A DNA stretch of 64,000 nucleotides from Chryseobacterium soli (GCF_000737705.1 NZ_JPRH01000007.1:1-64000), one strand, 5' to 3'; positions 9,601 through 18,356 are shown, counted from the first letter of the stretch. Translations and numbers: made by a program. The notes: generated by a model from the sequence alone, not told the origin.

Positions 9601-10134
9601 ATGAAGAAAATAATAATAGTAAGTTCGATACTTCTATACAAAATATTTTTTGCCCAAGTTATTATAGGTGATGCAATAGGGACGGCAACTGATAAAACTT
9701 CGGTATTATTAGAATTTGCAAATACAAACAATAAGGGTATTATTTTACCTTATGTAAAAAGTCTGCCTGCCGGTGTGACTCCCGGAACGATATTACTGGA
9801 TGCCTCCAATCCTTCACAGGCCAGAATTAAATATTACAATGGGATCTGGCAGGATTTAAGCGGGAGAGATGGCAATATCAATACGGCTCTTGCGCAGCAA
9901 ACAAATAACAGTGAAAATGCTAACGCAAAAGTTATTATTGGTTCCAATACGAGTTCTGCAGACGGCGTATTGGTATTAGAATCAACAACACAGGCTATGG
10001 TTATCCCTGTTGTAAATGATGTGAATAATATTCCCAGTCCTTCTCCTGGAATGATGGTGTACGTCAATAAAACAGGTGCTAAAAGGTTAGCTTTTTTTAA
10101 TGGTTCTATTTGGTCTTTCTGGGCATCAAATTAA
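9601..10134 (+). CDS. Small secreted companion protein (module A)
   Basis: 177 residues, starting 35 bp after the large secreted protein. A signal peptide ends near F-F-A-Q (residues 16-19). The mature part has two copies of a short motif: L-E-F-A-N...K-G-I-I-L-P-Y-V and, later, L-E-S...A-M-V-I-P, followed by P-G-M-M-V-Y-V and a terminal F-N-G-S-I-W-S-F-W. The protein at 24630-25154 has the same length, layout and ending and also sits next to a large secreted gene, so large protein plus small companion is a conserved pairing. The function is unknown; a cell-surface assembly or binding partner is a reasonable guess. Confidence 0.75.
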   Translation: MKKIIIVSSILLYKIFFAQVIIGDAIGTATDKTSVLLEFANTNNKGIILPYVKSLPAGVTPGTILLDASNPSQARIKYYNGIWQDLSGRDGNINTALAQQTNNSENANAKVIIGSNTSSADGVLVLESTTQAMVIPVVNDVNNIPSPSPGMMVYVNKTGAKRLAFFNGSIWSFWASN

Positions 10135-10184
10135 AGATTTACCATCTATTGTAAGAGCTTCGATTAGCAAAATCATATGATTAA

Positions 10185-10215
10185 TATCTCTGCTGCTTAT
10201 GAAGTGGCAGAGATA
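10185..10215. terminator. Hairpin between secreted genes and the membrane/HTH genes of module A
   Basis: TATCTCTGC at 10185-10193 pairs perfectly with GCAGAGATA at 10207-10215. No T-run follows directly, so it may be an mRNA-processing or attenuation structure rather than a full terminator. A second, longer-range inverted repeat follows, TTGCCTTCTTT (10229-10239) with AAAGAAGGCAA (10287-10297), just upstream of the next gene. Confidence 0.45.
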
Positions 10216-10333
10216 AATAAAAAATTAATTGCCTTCTTTTTTTTTACGTCAACATCTAAAAACACAACTTCAAATATAAATTAAATAAAGAAGGCAACAT
10301 TTTAAAACATTATCAAGAGATTATAGTATCCTC

Positions 10334-10816
10334 ATGAAGTTTAATAATTCTAAAAACGCAAGAACATTTTTATTAATAAACAGTTTTTTATCAATATTTA
10401 CTTTTCTATGCCTCACTTTTTTTGTTGTTTTCTTTAATGTATCAGAAATAGTATTACTGCTTATTTTTCTTTTTTTAGTAATGGGATGGCTGCTCAAAAA
10501 CCTGGTCGTTACTCATAAAATTGAGATGGATAGCACAAGTGAAGTTCTCAGTATTGTTATTTCGCATCCCTTCATTAAAGAGCACATACATAACTCAAAG
10601 ATGTTAACTGAATTCCCAAAAGAAAGACTTGTCGAATACAACATAAAAAGAACTTTTCTTACCACAAATCTTAAAATATCATTTAGACGGGCAGGAGTGA
10701 TCAAAGATTCCATTCATAAGCAGTCTTTCAATTTCTACAGATTAAATAACGCTCAGCAGTTATGTCTGAAAAATGAATTAACAAAGATTATAGATCAGAA
10801 TAATGAGTTTATATAA
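10334..10816 (+). CDS. Small two-helix membrane protein preceding the HTH pair (module A)
   Basis: 160 residues with two adjacent hydrophobic helices (about 11-34 and 38-57) and a C-terminal soluble domain of about 100 residues. That domain aligns by eye with the one at 31873-32304: V-I-S-H-P-F against I-Q-Y-H-H-P-F, an E-F-P motif, and a late Y-R-L-N-N-A-Q against Y-R-I-G-S-A-Q. Both genes sit directly upstream of an HTH1-HTH2 pair, so this is a recurring partner. The stop overlaps the start of HTH1 by 14 nt, which suggests translational coupling. The soluble part may have a PH-like fold, but that is a guess from the strand pattern. Confidence 0.7.
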   Translation: MKFNNSKNARTFLLINSFLSIFTFLCLTFFVVFFNVSEIVLLLIFLFLVMGWLLKNLVVTHKIEMDSTSEVLSIVISHPFIKEHIHNSKMLTEFPKERLVEYNIKRTFLTTNLKISFRRAGVIKDSIHKQSFNFYRLNNAQQLCLKNELTKIIDQNNEFI

Positions 10817-11237
10817 AGATATACATATAGGAAATCTTATTAACTTAAGAGTCGCTGAAACGAATATAGAGATAGCAAGGGTATGTAATTTTTTCAACTT
10901 AAGTGCGGAAGAAATTGAATGTATGTACACTCAGCAATCTTTAGATGCAGAAATCATTCTTAGATGGTCGAAACTTCTTGAATATGATTTTTTCAGACTA
11001 TACTCTCAACATCTTATATTATATTCACCGCCAGCCTCTCTTAACCGAACTGAAATATCTGGTGAAAAATATTCATTGCCTGTATTTAAGAAAAATATTT
11101 ATACAAAAGAGATCATAGATTTCCTCGTAGAACTGGTAGAATCAGGAGATAAAAGTATAAAACAGGTGATAGAAGATTATAAAATTCCCAAAACAACATT
11201 ACATAAATGGATAAGCAAATACAAAAAAAAGAATTAA
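10803..11237 (+). CDS. HTH1-type regulator, pair 1 (module A)
   Basis: 144 residues. The N-terminal third (I-H-I-G-N-L-I...V-C-N-F-F) looks like a small helical domain reminiscent of XRE-type repressors. The centre carries the family signature RWSKLLEYDFFR. The C-terminal third, from N-I-Y-T-K-E-I-I-D-F to T-T-L-H-K-W-I-S-K-Y-K, is a helix-turn-helix like that of IS3-family OrfA. No DDE catalytic domain follows, so it is probably a transposase-derived DNA-binding protein and not a transposase. Its end overlaps HTH2 by 31 nt. Four paralogues lie in the window (17606, 31435, 45909, 56127). Confidence 0.8.
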   Translation: MSLYKDIHIGNLINLRVAETNIEIARVCNFFNLSAEEIECMYTQQSLDAEIILRWSKLLEYDFFRLYSQHLILYSPPASLNRTEISGEKYSLPVFKKNIYTKEIIDFLVELVESGDKSIKQVIEDYKIPKTTLHKWISKYKKKN

Positions 11238-11542
11238 AACCTGATTACAAGCGTATTTATAATGACCTGATTGACAGAAAATATCCTGAGAAAAGGGGAG
11301 AATTTAAATCTCTGCTGGAAAAGGATGCATTGTCTGTTTTGGATGTTATAAAATTAAATCAGAAAATTTTTGGAAAAGCAAGCCATGTTATTTTAAATCA
11401 AAGACACCGGTCATATGATAAAAAGGCCGTTTTGCAAATCCTTGATTACCAGAAAAAAAACAAGCTTAATAATAATCAGGTAGCATTAGAATTTAAAATG
11501 AGTCGTAATACCATTGCAAAATGGAAAAAAATATTTCTGTAA
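11207..11542 (+). CDS. HTH2-type regulator, pair 1 (module A)
   Basis: 111 residues. The N-terminal half has the family pattern Y-K-R-I-Y-N-D-L-I, then L-S-V-L-D-V-I-K-L-N-Q-K-I-F-G. The C-terminal half has N-Q-R-H-R-S-Y and a helix-turn-helix ending L-D-Y-Q-K-K-N-K-L-N-N-N-Q-V...M-S-R-N-T-I-A-K-W-K-K. This end resembles the DNA-binding part of IS3 OrfA but stands alone. The start codon lies inside HTH1 in another frame, so the two are probably translated together and may act as partners. Paralogues are at 17259, 31050, 46316 and 56741. Confidence 0.8.
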   Translation: MDKQIQKKELKPDYKRIYNDLIDRKYPEKRGEFKSLLEKDALSVLDVIKLNQKIFGKASHVILNQRHRSYDKKAVLQILDYQKKNKLNNNQVALEFKMSRNTIAKWKKIFL

Positions 11543-11560
11543 TTTAAAATTTAAATTCAT

Positions 11561-11713
11561 TTAGGATTGGTGAATTTCTTTTATTACGTGATGGAAGTTT
11601 CCTATTTCTACAATACATCCGTTATTCATGACAACTATATTCAGCATGATGGGTGCTTCATTTTTTTCAAAATACGTTGGAATAATTTCTAATTCATTCT
11701 TCTCAAAGCCTAG
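11561..11713 (-). pseudogene. Gene fragment of unknown family
   Basis: A minus-strand open stretch of about 50 codons ends in TAA at 11563-11561 and has convincing protein character (for example I-I-P-T-Y-F-E-K-N-E and G-C-I-V-E-I-G-N-F-H-H). It is closed upstream by a stop at 11716-11714 without a suitable start codon. It is probably the 3' remnant of a lost gene. It lies between the end of module A and copy 2 of the direct repeat. Confidence 0.4.
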
Positions 11714-11843
11714 TTATCGCTAATGATCATTGATGATTTTTTGTAATATAGAAGAAAAAATTGCCAGTTCACTTTGGGTTTTCGATAATTTAGATTGATC
11801 ATTTCAGATCAAAAACTCAAAAAAAAATCATCAAGTACTGATA

Positions 11844-11873
11844 TTGATAAAAATATAGTTTTTAGTATCTTTG
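11844..11873 (+). promoter_or_regulatory. TTG-N19-TATCTTTG promoter of small RNA copy 2
   Basis: TTG at 11844-11846 is followed after exactly 19 nt by TATCTTTG at 11866-11873. This is a very good match to the Bacteroidota -33/-7 promoter consensus (TTG, about 19 nt, TAnnTTTG). A transcript would start near 11880. Confidence 0.65.
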
Positions 11874-11879
11874 AAATTT

Positions 11880-12012
11880 ATATATTTAATTGCAACTAGT
11901 TTTTTAGCTATTTAATTCCATTTAGAAATAATAGAAATGGTATAAGGAGTTCGACAGGCCTCCCGCCCATCCCGCTTAGGGAGACGTTTATATTTAAACG
12001 TCTCCTTTTTTT
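11880..12012 (+). ncRNA. Candidate small RNA, copy 2 (about 130 nt)
   Basis: It has the same layout as 389-520: promoter element just upstream, no open reading frame, a G+C-rich patch and a terminator hairpin. Conservation between the copies is strongest from about 11873 to 12029, that is over the predicted transcript and its terminator. This is expected if the RNA product matters. The family is not recognised. Confidence 0.55.
11979..12012 (+). terminator. Intrinsic terminator of small RNA copy 2
   Basis: Perfect 11-bp stem (GGAGACGTTTA with TAAACGTCTCC), TATT loop and a T-run, identical to the copy at 487-520. Confidence 0.85.
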
Positions 12013-12324
12013 ATAGGCTTTGTGCATTGGCTTTTTATGATCAAGACGAGCGTATCTTCAAATACTTTTCTCGATGATTTATTTTGTTGAGCCAAATTAA
12101 ATCTGAATTACAGAGCGCTTTTTAATCACTGAATTTTTTTTAAATGCTAAATATTTTATAATGACATAAAGTTTATTGCAAATTAGTTTCAAGTATTTAA
12201 TGTAGACAAAGCAAACCCCAATCAGACTTTTTTTGCGTGTTGGGAAACAGCGAACTGTAAAGAAAAAAGTACAATAAAAAGGCAAAGTTATTTTTTTATT
12301 GAAGTTATAGTCTTTTATAATTCT

Positions 12325-13979
12325 TTATGCAGGCGTATTTACTTCATTTTGTTTCAGTTTCTCAATGAAATAGGATGGAGTTACATCATATTCGTTTTTA
12401 AAAGCAGCTACAAAAACCCGTGGAGTCATATAACCACATTCTTCAGCAAGATAATTGATCTTATACTCACGGTAAATAGGGTTTTCATAAAGCTTTTTAA
12501 TGATATATTCGATTCTTAGTCCATTAATGTAATTGGTGAAACTTTTGTCTTTATAGGTTTTAATAATTTCAGAAAGATACCTAGGGTTGGTATTGAGATT
12601 ATTAGCAAGCCATGTTAAACTAGCTTCTTTTTTTAGATATTTTTCAGATTTCTCGAACTTTTCCAATTTTTTAAGCAGAGATTTTACGGTATCGTCCGGA
12701 ATGCTTATGGAACTTTTAGTATCATTGTTTTTTATGATTTCTAAGGATGTTACAGCTGAATTTTCTTTGCTGCTATGTATTTTAGAAATCATTATTTCGT
12801 ATTTCTTATGAAGATTCTTATTTTTTCTTCTCCAGAGCATAATTGTGATTATTGAAGCAATAAGTATCAGACTGCCAATAACGACTAATCGTTTCTTTGA
12901 AATGGCATTATGTTCATTAATCTTTTCTGCTACCATTTTTTTAATGGTAGCATCTGAATCATTTTTAGATGCAAAATTTAAACTATCTTTAAGAAGAGTA
13001 AATTTATCAAAATAAAGTTTAGATTTCTCTTTATCACCAATTCCTATATAAGAATCAGCAAGAAATTCAAAAGATTCCATTCTACTGTGAGGATTACGAT
13101 TTTTTTTTGCAATTCTAACGCACGTAGAGCATAATCAATGGACTTTTGATATTCTTGTTTTTCTGAATATAGCCAGCTTACCTGATTTAGCATCGTGATT
13201 TTATTTGTAGAAGGTATATTGTATTCTTCATTCTCGTGTATTTTTAAACCCTCTAAAAGATATTTTTCTGCAGACGCTATATTTGCCTTAGTATCTTCTT
13301 TGGACAGATAAGATACGCCAATAGCCATATTATCAAAAGCGATCTGGTCATATTTTAGGTCATTTGATACCGTACCGTTATTGTCTCTTATTTGTTTTGC
13401 AGCACTAAGGCTCTTTTTACGAAAGTATAGAAGTGAATCTCCGAATTTACTAGCAAACGGTTTATTTTCATAATAGACAGTCATATTTTCATAACATAGT
13501 GAAAGATAATACAATCTCTTGTCTTTATTTTCAATAGTTTGTATGAATTTAAGAGCTATTCTAAAATCATTCATACTTGCATCATCCAAACCCAGCTCGC
13601 CTAATGCAAGTGCATTTCTACGATATATATTTGAGATATTACCATCAATATCATTTTTGCCTTGGGCGACTTTCTTTAGCTCAGTGCCTAATTCAATTAT
13701 TTCTTTACTTCGACTCTGATTTCCATATAGCATCATTATAAGACTCCCACTCTGTAAAATTCCCTAGTCATACTTTAATTTCTCGGAGGTTCTTTTTAAG
13801 TAAAGCAAATGTTCTTCTTGTTGTTTTGGGTCACCATTATGTTCATTAATTTCTTTTGTAATATCTTTTAATTTTTTGTCAATAACTTCAGTCTGTGATC
13901 TGGTGCCGGATTGTTTGTTCTGTGCAACTGCTGAATAAAAAGAAAAAAACAGTACAAAAAGGTAAAGTGATTTTTTCAT
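12325..13979 (-). pseudogene. Broken TPR-AraC membrane regulator
   Basis: Three consecutive pieces make one recognisable gene. Piece 1 (13979-13764) has a signal peptide ending S-A-V-A-Q and starts the TPR region. It stops at an in-frame TAG (13764-13762), after which the same frame continues G-I-L-Q-S-G-S-L-I-M-M. Piece 2 carries the TPR repeats to a run of nine A on the coding strand (13108-13100), where the frame is lost. Piece 3 (from about 13098) resumes with S-R-M-E-S-F-E-F-L-A, a transmembrane helix near 12900-12835, and an AraC-type domain close to that of 29190-30884 (S-L-T-W-L-A-N-N-L, Y-E-N-P-I-Y-R-E-Y-K-I). Two lesions argue for a true pseudogene; the A-tract alone could be phase variation or a base-calling error. 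Confidence 0.8.
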
Positions 13980-14586
13980 TGAAATAATAGGTGGTTTAAT
14001 TGGTAAGTAGTTTTTATTGTTTGGGCATTAAATGTTCACTTGCAAAGTTATGAGATAAATTCAGAAATATATTCCAATTTCATGATATGTACGGTAGATA
14101 TTTATTTGAAAACGTTTGAATTGTTAATTATAATAAAATATTCATAATCATATAGTATTATTTATAAAATAAAAAAAATCTATAATTACTTAGAATAATT
14201 CAGAAATCGCAAGTATAACTTTTGTATGAAAAGTGTGTTCGTTATAATATTGCCAGTAATTTATTTATCTACAAATATCTGAACAATACTTTACAGCGCT
14301 TCAATCTAACATTGAATTTTTTAGCAACTAATTAATATCCAGGGGATTGGAAAAAAACTAATGATTATAAAAAGTACAGTAATATTTGCCAAATTGACAG
14401 TTTCTAAAGGCACAGTGGTATCTTCAGTAAAACGTGGCAGTCTATTATTCCTCAAATGGGTCTACAGGAGTTTTTTTCTATTGTCCGGCATTTAGGACAC
14501 TAATAATGTACTGCATGTTTATATGGTCCTCTATGGGAGGTTTTATTGATTATTTTTCGAATACATCGTAAAAAATGGTTAAAACA
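13980..14586. other. Non-coding gap upstream of the broken regulator
   Basis: AT-rich DNA between the broken regulator and the terpene synthase terminator. No gene remnant or repeat was supportable. It should contain the former promoter of the pseudogene. Confidence 0.4.
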
Positions 14587-14614
14587 AAAACAGCATCAAG
14601 ATTGATGCTGTTTT
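14587..14614. terminator. Terminator of the terpene synthase operon
   Basis: AAAACAGCATCA pairs perfectly with TGATGCTGTTTT across a 4-nt loop. Read on the minus strand it is followed by a T-rich tract, and it lies 80 bp past the end of the second terpene synthase gene. Confidence 0.75.
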
Positions 14615-14694
14615 GCTATGGAGCTGTTGGTTGATATTGTGCCAATACAGTATATATCGTTGTTTATAATTTTTGTGATGGAATCAGTTATAAT

Positions 14695-15693
14695 CTAAAG
14701 TGATGTATCTTCAGTTTCCCTATCTGGCCATGCAAAGCATTCAGGATCATAACGATTTGTATCTATCAGGTAAAAAGTATTCAGACCTTGTATCAGGCTG
14801 CCCCAGCCTAGGAACAATTGTTTTACCTGTTCCTGATACTTCCCAAAATCAGGAAGGTCTTCCTGTAAAGCAACAAGTTCTGCAAGATCATCATCATGAA
14901 TTTTCATGGCTTCAGTCATAGCATCTTCTAATGATAAGTTATAGTTTCTCTGTAAGACGATAACGATATTCATAACTTCGGTGTCCTTGCTTAGTTCTTT
15001 TTTCAATCCCTGGATATCATTCTGCCAGGCAATAATTCTGGACCATAGGGATCGGACACGCTGTATCACAGGATGTCGCTCTACCTCTTCTGTTAAAAAG
15101 GTATGAAACTCTGCATCAACCAGATAGAAATAAGGGAATATTACAATTGAATATTCACGGAGTACTTTAAACAGTGCAAGTGAAGGTACTGTTTGGGTTG
15201 CCTTATAAGTTGCCTCTTCTTGAGCACCATATCTTGTAACGGTGTAAAAAGTATCTGCCAAGCGTTTCATCCATTCATCAGGCATAAAAGCACCAAATTC
15301 ATCTCTGATTTTGGCGGCTTGGATGAAATAACCGGGATCTTCCGGAGTAAGGCTGTCTCCTCTGAATATTGCTACGAGTCGGTCGCAATATCTACTGACC
15401 TCTTCTTCGGTTGAATATTCAAGTTGATCATCAAATATGGTATGGAAAACAACATATCGATGCATAGGTGTTACGCGCTCATAACTTGCATAAGGATACA
15501 TTCTTGCCGAGCACTTGTGCAGGTTCATGCTCTTGTATCGTTCACGTATATTTTCAGATAAATATACATAATCAGTATCAATCCAGTTTCTGTAATCAAT
15601 ACCCATTTGTTCCACATTCGGATTGATTTTATCTGGCCAAGGGTAATAACCTTGAGGTAGGTAATTCGACGGGTTGTAATCTTCTGGTTTCAT
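14695..15693 (-). CDS. Class I terpene synthase, second gene of a tandem pair
   Basis: 332 residues starting at the ATG at 15693; an in-frame ATG at 15777 would add 28 residues of poor quality. Class I bacterial terpene cyclases ionise a prenyl diphosphate with Mg2+ held by two motifs. The first is visible as D-D-Q-L-E (88-92), in the order usual for F-D-D-x-x-[DE]. The second is N-D-I-Q-G-L-K-K-E (225-233), matching the N-S-E triad except that Gly229 replaces the Ser/Thr. An R-Y pair (T-N-R-Y-D) lies near the C-terminus, as in active cyclases. It is 88 bp downstream of a paralogue, with a terminator behind it. The product is unknown; no P450 or methyltransferase is adjacent. Confidence 0.85.
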   Translation of the reverse strand: MKPEDYNPSNYLPQGYYPWPDKINPNVEQMGIDYRNWIDTDYVYLSENIRERYKSMNLHKCSARMYPYASYERVTPMHRYVVFHTIFDDQLEYSTEEEVSRYCDRLVAIFRGDSLTPEDPGYFIQAAKIRDEFGAFMPDEWMKRLADTFYTVTRYGAQEEATYKATQTVPSLALFKVLREYSIVIFPYFYLVDAEFHTFLTEEVERHPVIQRVRSLWSRIIAWQNDIQGLKKELSKDTEVMNIVIVLQRNYNLSLEDAMTEAMKIHDDDLAELVALQEDLPDFGKYQEQVKQLFLGWGSLIQGLNTFYLIDTNRYDPECFAWPDRETEDTSL

Positions 15694-15781
15694 TTTTTTA
15701 GAATTAAAGTGATAAATTGATGTTTGATAGGTTGTTATTTTGATAGGATATTTTAAATTAAAAATATTCTTGCACAAAGTA

Positions 15782-16798
15782 TTATTGAACCTGATTCAGC
15801 TTTGCTTTTAGCTCTGCTGCTCCAGGAAATTCAGCTGCGGTATAACGGTCCAGTTTTGTAGATATATTTTTCCATCCGCTCAAAACCATGCTCATATAAT
15901 GTACCCAGTTGATCACTGCGTCCTGCCAGATCCCAAAATCAGGAAGATTAGTTTGTAGTTCTAAAAATTCTTTCAGATCTTCATTGTGAAGACGTAAGTC
16001 TTCAATACAGGCTTCTTTGAGGGACATCTGCCGTTCGTGTTGGATCACTTTTACGATATTGTAGTAAATGCTGTCAGTTGCTTCATCCTTCAGTACAGAT
16101 TGTACTTCATTAAAAAAAGTGACCAGATGGCAGGCGAGTGTTTGCAGGCGAATGATGACAGGGTGTGCATGAATTTCCGGTGGAAGCACGATTCCTGTTT
16201 CTAACTCCGTAAGCTGTAGAAAGGGATAGAGACATATAGAATTTTCACGCAAGGCAATACATTCGCTCACACTGGGATAAGCTTTATTTTTCTTGTATCT
16301 TAATTCCGTTTCTAATCCCGTAAAATACCTGCTGATCATTTGTGTAAAACGTGCAATTGATTCCTGTGGAATAAATTCCAGGAGTTCTTCTCTTAAAGAA
16401 GCCAGCATAGGTCCTAAAGGTATTCCTGAATCCTTAGCGGCTATTTCACCTTTTAATATCGCAATAGACTGGGTGTGTACATGTCCGATATCTTCCGGTT
16501 CACTTTCTTCATAGAGATCATCGTTGTACAGAGTCCATAGCATTAATCTGCAGATGGGTTTGAACTTTTCAGGAGGAGCAGTGGGAAACCATTGAGCGGC
16601 AATATGTGCTGTTTTGGTTTTTTTGTACTTTTTCCTAAGATCAGGATTCTGCTCATACAACCAGAGATATTCTCCGTCGATCCATTGATTCTCGGTAATC
16701 TGCTGTAATTGCTCTGCATTGGGATTTTTTAAAGTAGGGAAGGGGTACCTGAACTGCTGGCGAAGAAGTTCAAGGGTACTAAAATTTTCATTGTCCAT
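15782..16798 (-). CDS. Class I terpene synthase, first gene of a tandem pair
   Basis: 338 residues, paralogue of the downstream gene. The aspartate-rich motif is N-D-D-L-Y-E (92-97). The second metal-binding motif is N-E-V-Q-S-V-L-K-D-E (230-239): Asn230 and Ser234 are in register, but Asp238 stands at the usual Glu position with Glu next to it, and Glu replaces the usual Asp after Asn. A conserved D-R-Y near residue 318 fits the C-terminal R-Y motif. The two genes form a simple operon. Complementary departures from the N-S-E motif suggest that the copies have diverged in product or that one is impaired. Confidence 0.85.
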   Translation of the reverse strand: MDNENFSTLELLRQQFRYPFPTLKNPNAEQLQQITENQWIDGEYLWLYEQNPDLRKKYKKTKTAHIAAQWFPTAPPEKFKPICRLMLWTLYNDDLYEESEPEDIGHVHTQSIAILKGEIAAKDSGIPLGPMLASLREELLEFIPQESIARFTQMISRYFTGLETELRYKKNKAYPSVSECIALRENSICLYPFLQLTELETGIVLPPEIHAHPVIIRLQTLACHLVTFFNEVQSVLKDEATDSIYYNIVKVIQHERQMSLKEACIEDLRLHNEDLKEFLELQTNLPDFGIWQDAVINWVHYMSMVLSGWKNISTKLDRYTAAEFPGAAELKAKLNQVQ

Positions 16799-17258
16799 AT
16801 TGTGTAAGTTTGGTTTAGTTTTTATACTAATGTATAATTATATTTAATTATTGTTGTATTTCATTTCATATAATTGTGATTATTTACGTTAAAATATTCT
16901 TAGATTCCGATAATATTACTGTCTATTTAGTTTATTTTATCATTGTCTTTTCCCATTTTTACTGGCATCATTTCAAGAATATACAGTTTCCAATGAAATG
17001 AGTGTGCATGGCTTAATTGAATAGCTTACTAAATTACCTGACATACGAAGAACATACAATGTCCAAACTGTTAGTGTAGGAGATGAGATCATTTGATGAT
17101 CATGCCGGAGAGATTTTTTCCGGAAGATTATTGTAAATTTTTTCCGGTTTTATCAGCTATTATTTTTATCATCCACGCCATGGCCTTAGCGCGCAATTAG
17201 GAAGATTAACATGCATATTATTATAGATGTGTACAAGTGATTGATATTCTGAATTTTA
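16799..17258. other. Gap upstream of terpene synthases
   Basis: AT-rich region that should hold the terpene synthase promoter and the 3' end of module B. A short G+C-richer inverted stretch (CCGGAGAG...TTTCCGG near 17109-17127) could be a weak terminator for module B. Nothing else was seen. Confidence 0.35.
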
Positions 17259-17582
17259 CTAAAATATCCTTCGCCATTTGGTCATTGTATTTCTGCTCAA
17301 TCCAAAGTGTTCTGCTACCTGAACATTATTCATTCTATGATTCTTCTGGTAATCAAGAATACGCATTATGTCTGTTTCATTGTAGGAACGAAGTTTTTGA
17401 TTGATCTTTTTTGCATCTTGATTTTTGGTGCCAAAAATTCTTTTATTAAGTTCCATAATATCCATAGCAGAAAGTATTTTTTTTCCTAATAATTTTTCGC
17501 ATTCTGCTTTCTTATGAGGGAATTTTTTTTCAATGATGTCTGAATAGATCAATTTATAATTAGGTTGATTCTGTTTTTCCAT
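17259..17582 (-). CDS. HTH2-type regulator, pair 2 (module B)
   Basis: 107 residues with the HTH2 layout: Y-K-L-I-Y-S-D-I-I-E-K-K-F-P near the start, then I-M-E-L-N-K-R-I-F-G, and a terminal helix-turn-helix with L-D-Y-Q-K-N-H-R-M-N-N and L-S-R-N-T-M-T-K-W-R-R. It lies 23 bp after HTH1 instead of overlapping it. It is the last gene of the minus-strand run that starts at 28636. Confidence 0.8.
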   Translation of the reverse strand: MEKQNQPNYKLIYSDIIEKKFPHKKAECEKLLGKKILSAMDIMELNKRIFGTKNQDAKKINQKLRSYNETDIMRILDYQKNHRMNNVQVAEHFGLSRNTMTKWRRIF

Positions 17583-17605
17583 TTCTGATTTCTGATTTGA
17601 TGCTG

Positions 17606-18028
17606 TTATTTATTATGTTTTGTTACCCACTTACATAAAGTGGTATAAGGAATCCCGTATTCATCCGTAATTTGTCGCTTGGTCTTTTCTTGTTTAATTA
17701 TTATCTCCATAATAAAATCTATTATTTCCCGGGTATAGATGTTCTTCCTGAAGTGTGGAAGTTTTGAAATAGCGGATTCCCGGATTGAAGCAGAAGGTGG
17801 GGCATAGAGGATCAAATGCTGCGAATATAGTCTGAAGAAATCATATTCAAGCAGTTTGCTCCATCTCAGTAAGATATTAGTGGAGAGGTCTTCCTGTATG
17901 TACATTTCATTGATTTCAATTTCTGTACATTTCATAAAGTTACAGATCCGGGTTAAGTCGATGTTGCTTTCCTTAACGCGCAGATGAATTAACTTTCCAA
18001 TATGAATATTTTTAAAATTTGTAGTCAT
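17606..18028 (-). CDS. HTH1-type regulator, pair 2 (module B)
   Basis: 140 residues from the ATG at 18028, chosen because M-T-T-N-F-K-N-I-H-I-G aligns with the starts of the other HTH1 genes; an upstream ATG at 18082 adds 18 residues without counterpart. The central RWSKLLEYDFFR signature and the terminal T-T-L-C-K-W-V-T-K-H are present. The end of the giant secreted gene is 330 bp upstream, with a hairpin in between, so the pair may have its own promoter. Confidence 0.8.
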   Translation of the reverse strand: MTTNFKNIHIGKLIHLRVKESNIDLTRICNFMKCTEIEINEMYIQEDLSTNILLRWSKLLEYDFFRLYSQHLILYAPPSASIRESAISKLPHFRKNIYTREIIDFIMEIIIKQEKTKRQITDEYGIPYTTLCKWVTKHNK

Positions 18029-18280
18029 AAGCAGTATTACTTTTAATGGGAGAGGGAAGGACATTATTCTGTTATAAATCAATAATTGGATGATATTGAT
18101 TTCATAAATGCCTTACTAATAAAATATTGTTGATTTGTTATTGTTACACGTTTTTATCATGATGTGGTTTTCATGACTAAAGTGCTGTAAGCATATAAAT
18201 GCTTTATTGCTCATTGTATCATGGTATTACTTATTTTTTATTATATAATTCACCACAGTCAACTACAGTTAATTGACTAA

Positions 18281-18339
18281 AATTGATAGTCTTAGCCCCG
18301 TTCCATCCAATACTTTCCGGAGCTAAGTTTCTATCAATT
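18281..18339. terminator. Hairpin after the giant secreted gene
   Basis: AATTGATAG at 18281-18289 pairs with CTATCAATT at 18331-18339, and CTTAGC with GCTAAG inside, giving a long stem 18 bp after the stop codon of the minus-strand gene. On that strand it is followed by only TTTT, so termination may be partial. The rest of 18029-18356 shows nothing else. Confidence 0.5.
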
Positions 18340-18356
18340 ATTGAACCTGTACTTTT

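Larger units (their letters stand above)
11778..12029. repeat. Direct repeat copy 2 (contains a small RNA candidate)
   Basis: Same-orientation near-copy of 283-537. This copy keeps the fuller promoter. Downstream of it, 12030-12324 holds no gene I can support; it is AT-rich and leads into the 3' end of the broken TPR-AraC gene. Confidence 0.9.

Noticed and set aside
10803..11542. HTH1-HTH2 as an IS3-type insertion sequence
   Set aside because: There is no DDE transposase frame, no terminal inverted repeat and no target duplication at any of the five copies; the pairs are diverged and keep fixed partners.
12097..12285. 62-residue minus-strand frame downstream of the broken regulator
   Set aside because: Biased Lys/Phe composition from AT-rich DNA, no start context and no recognisable motif.
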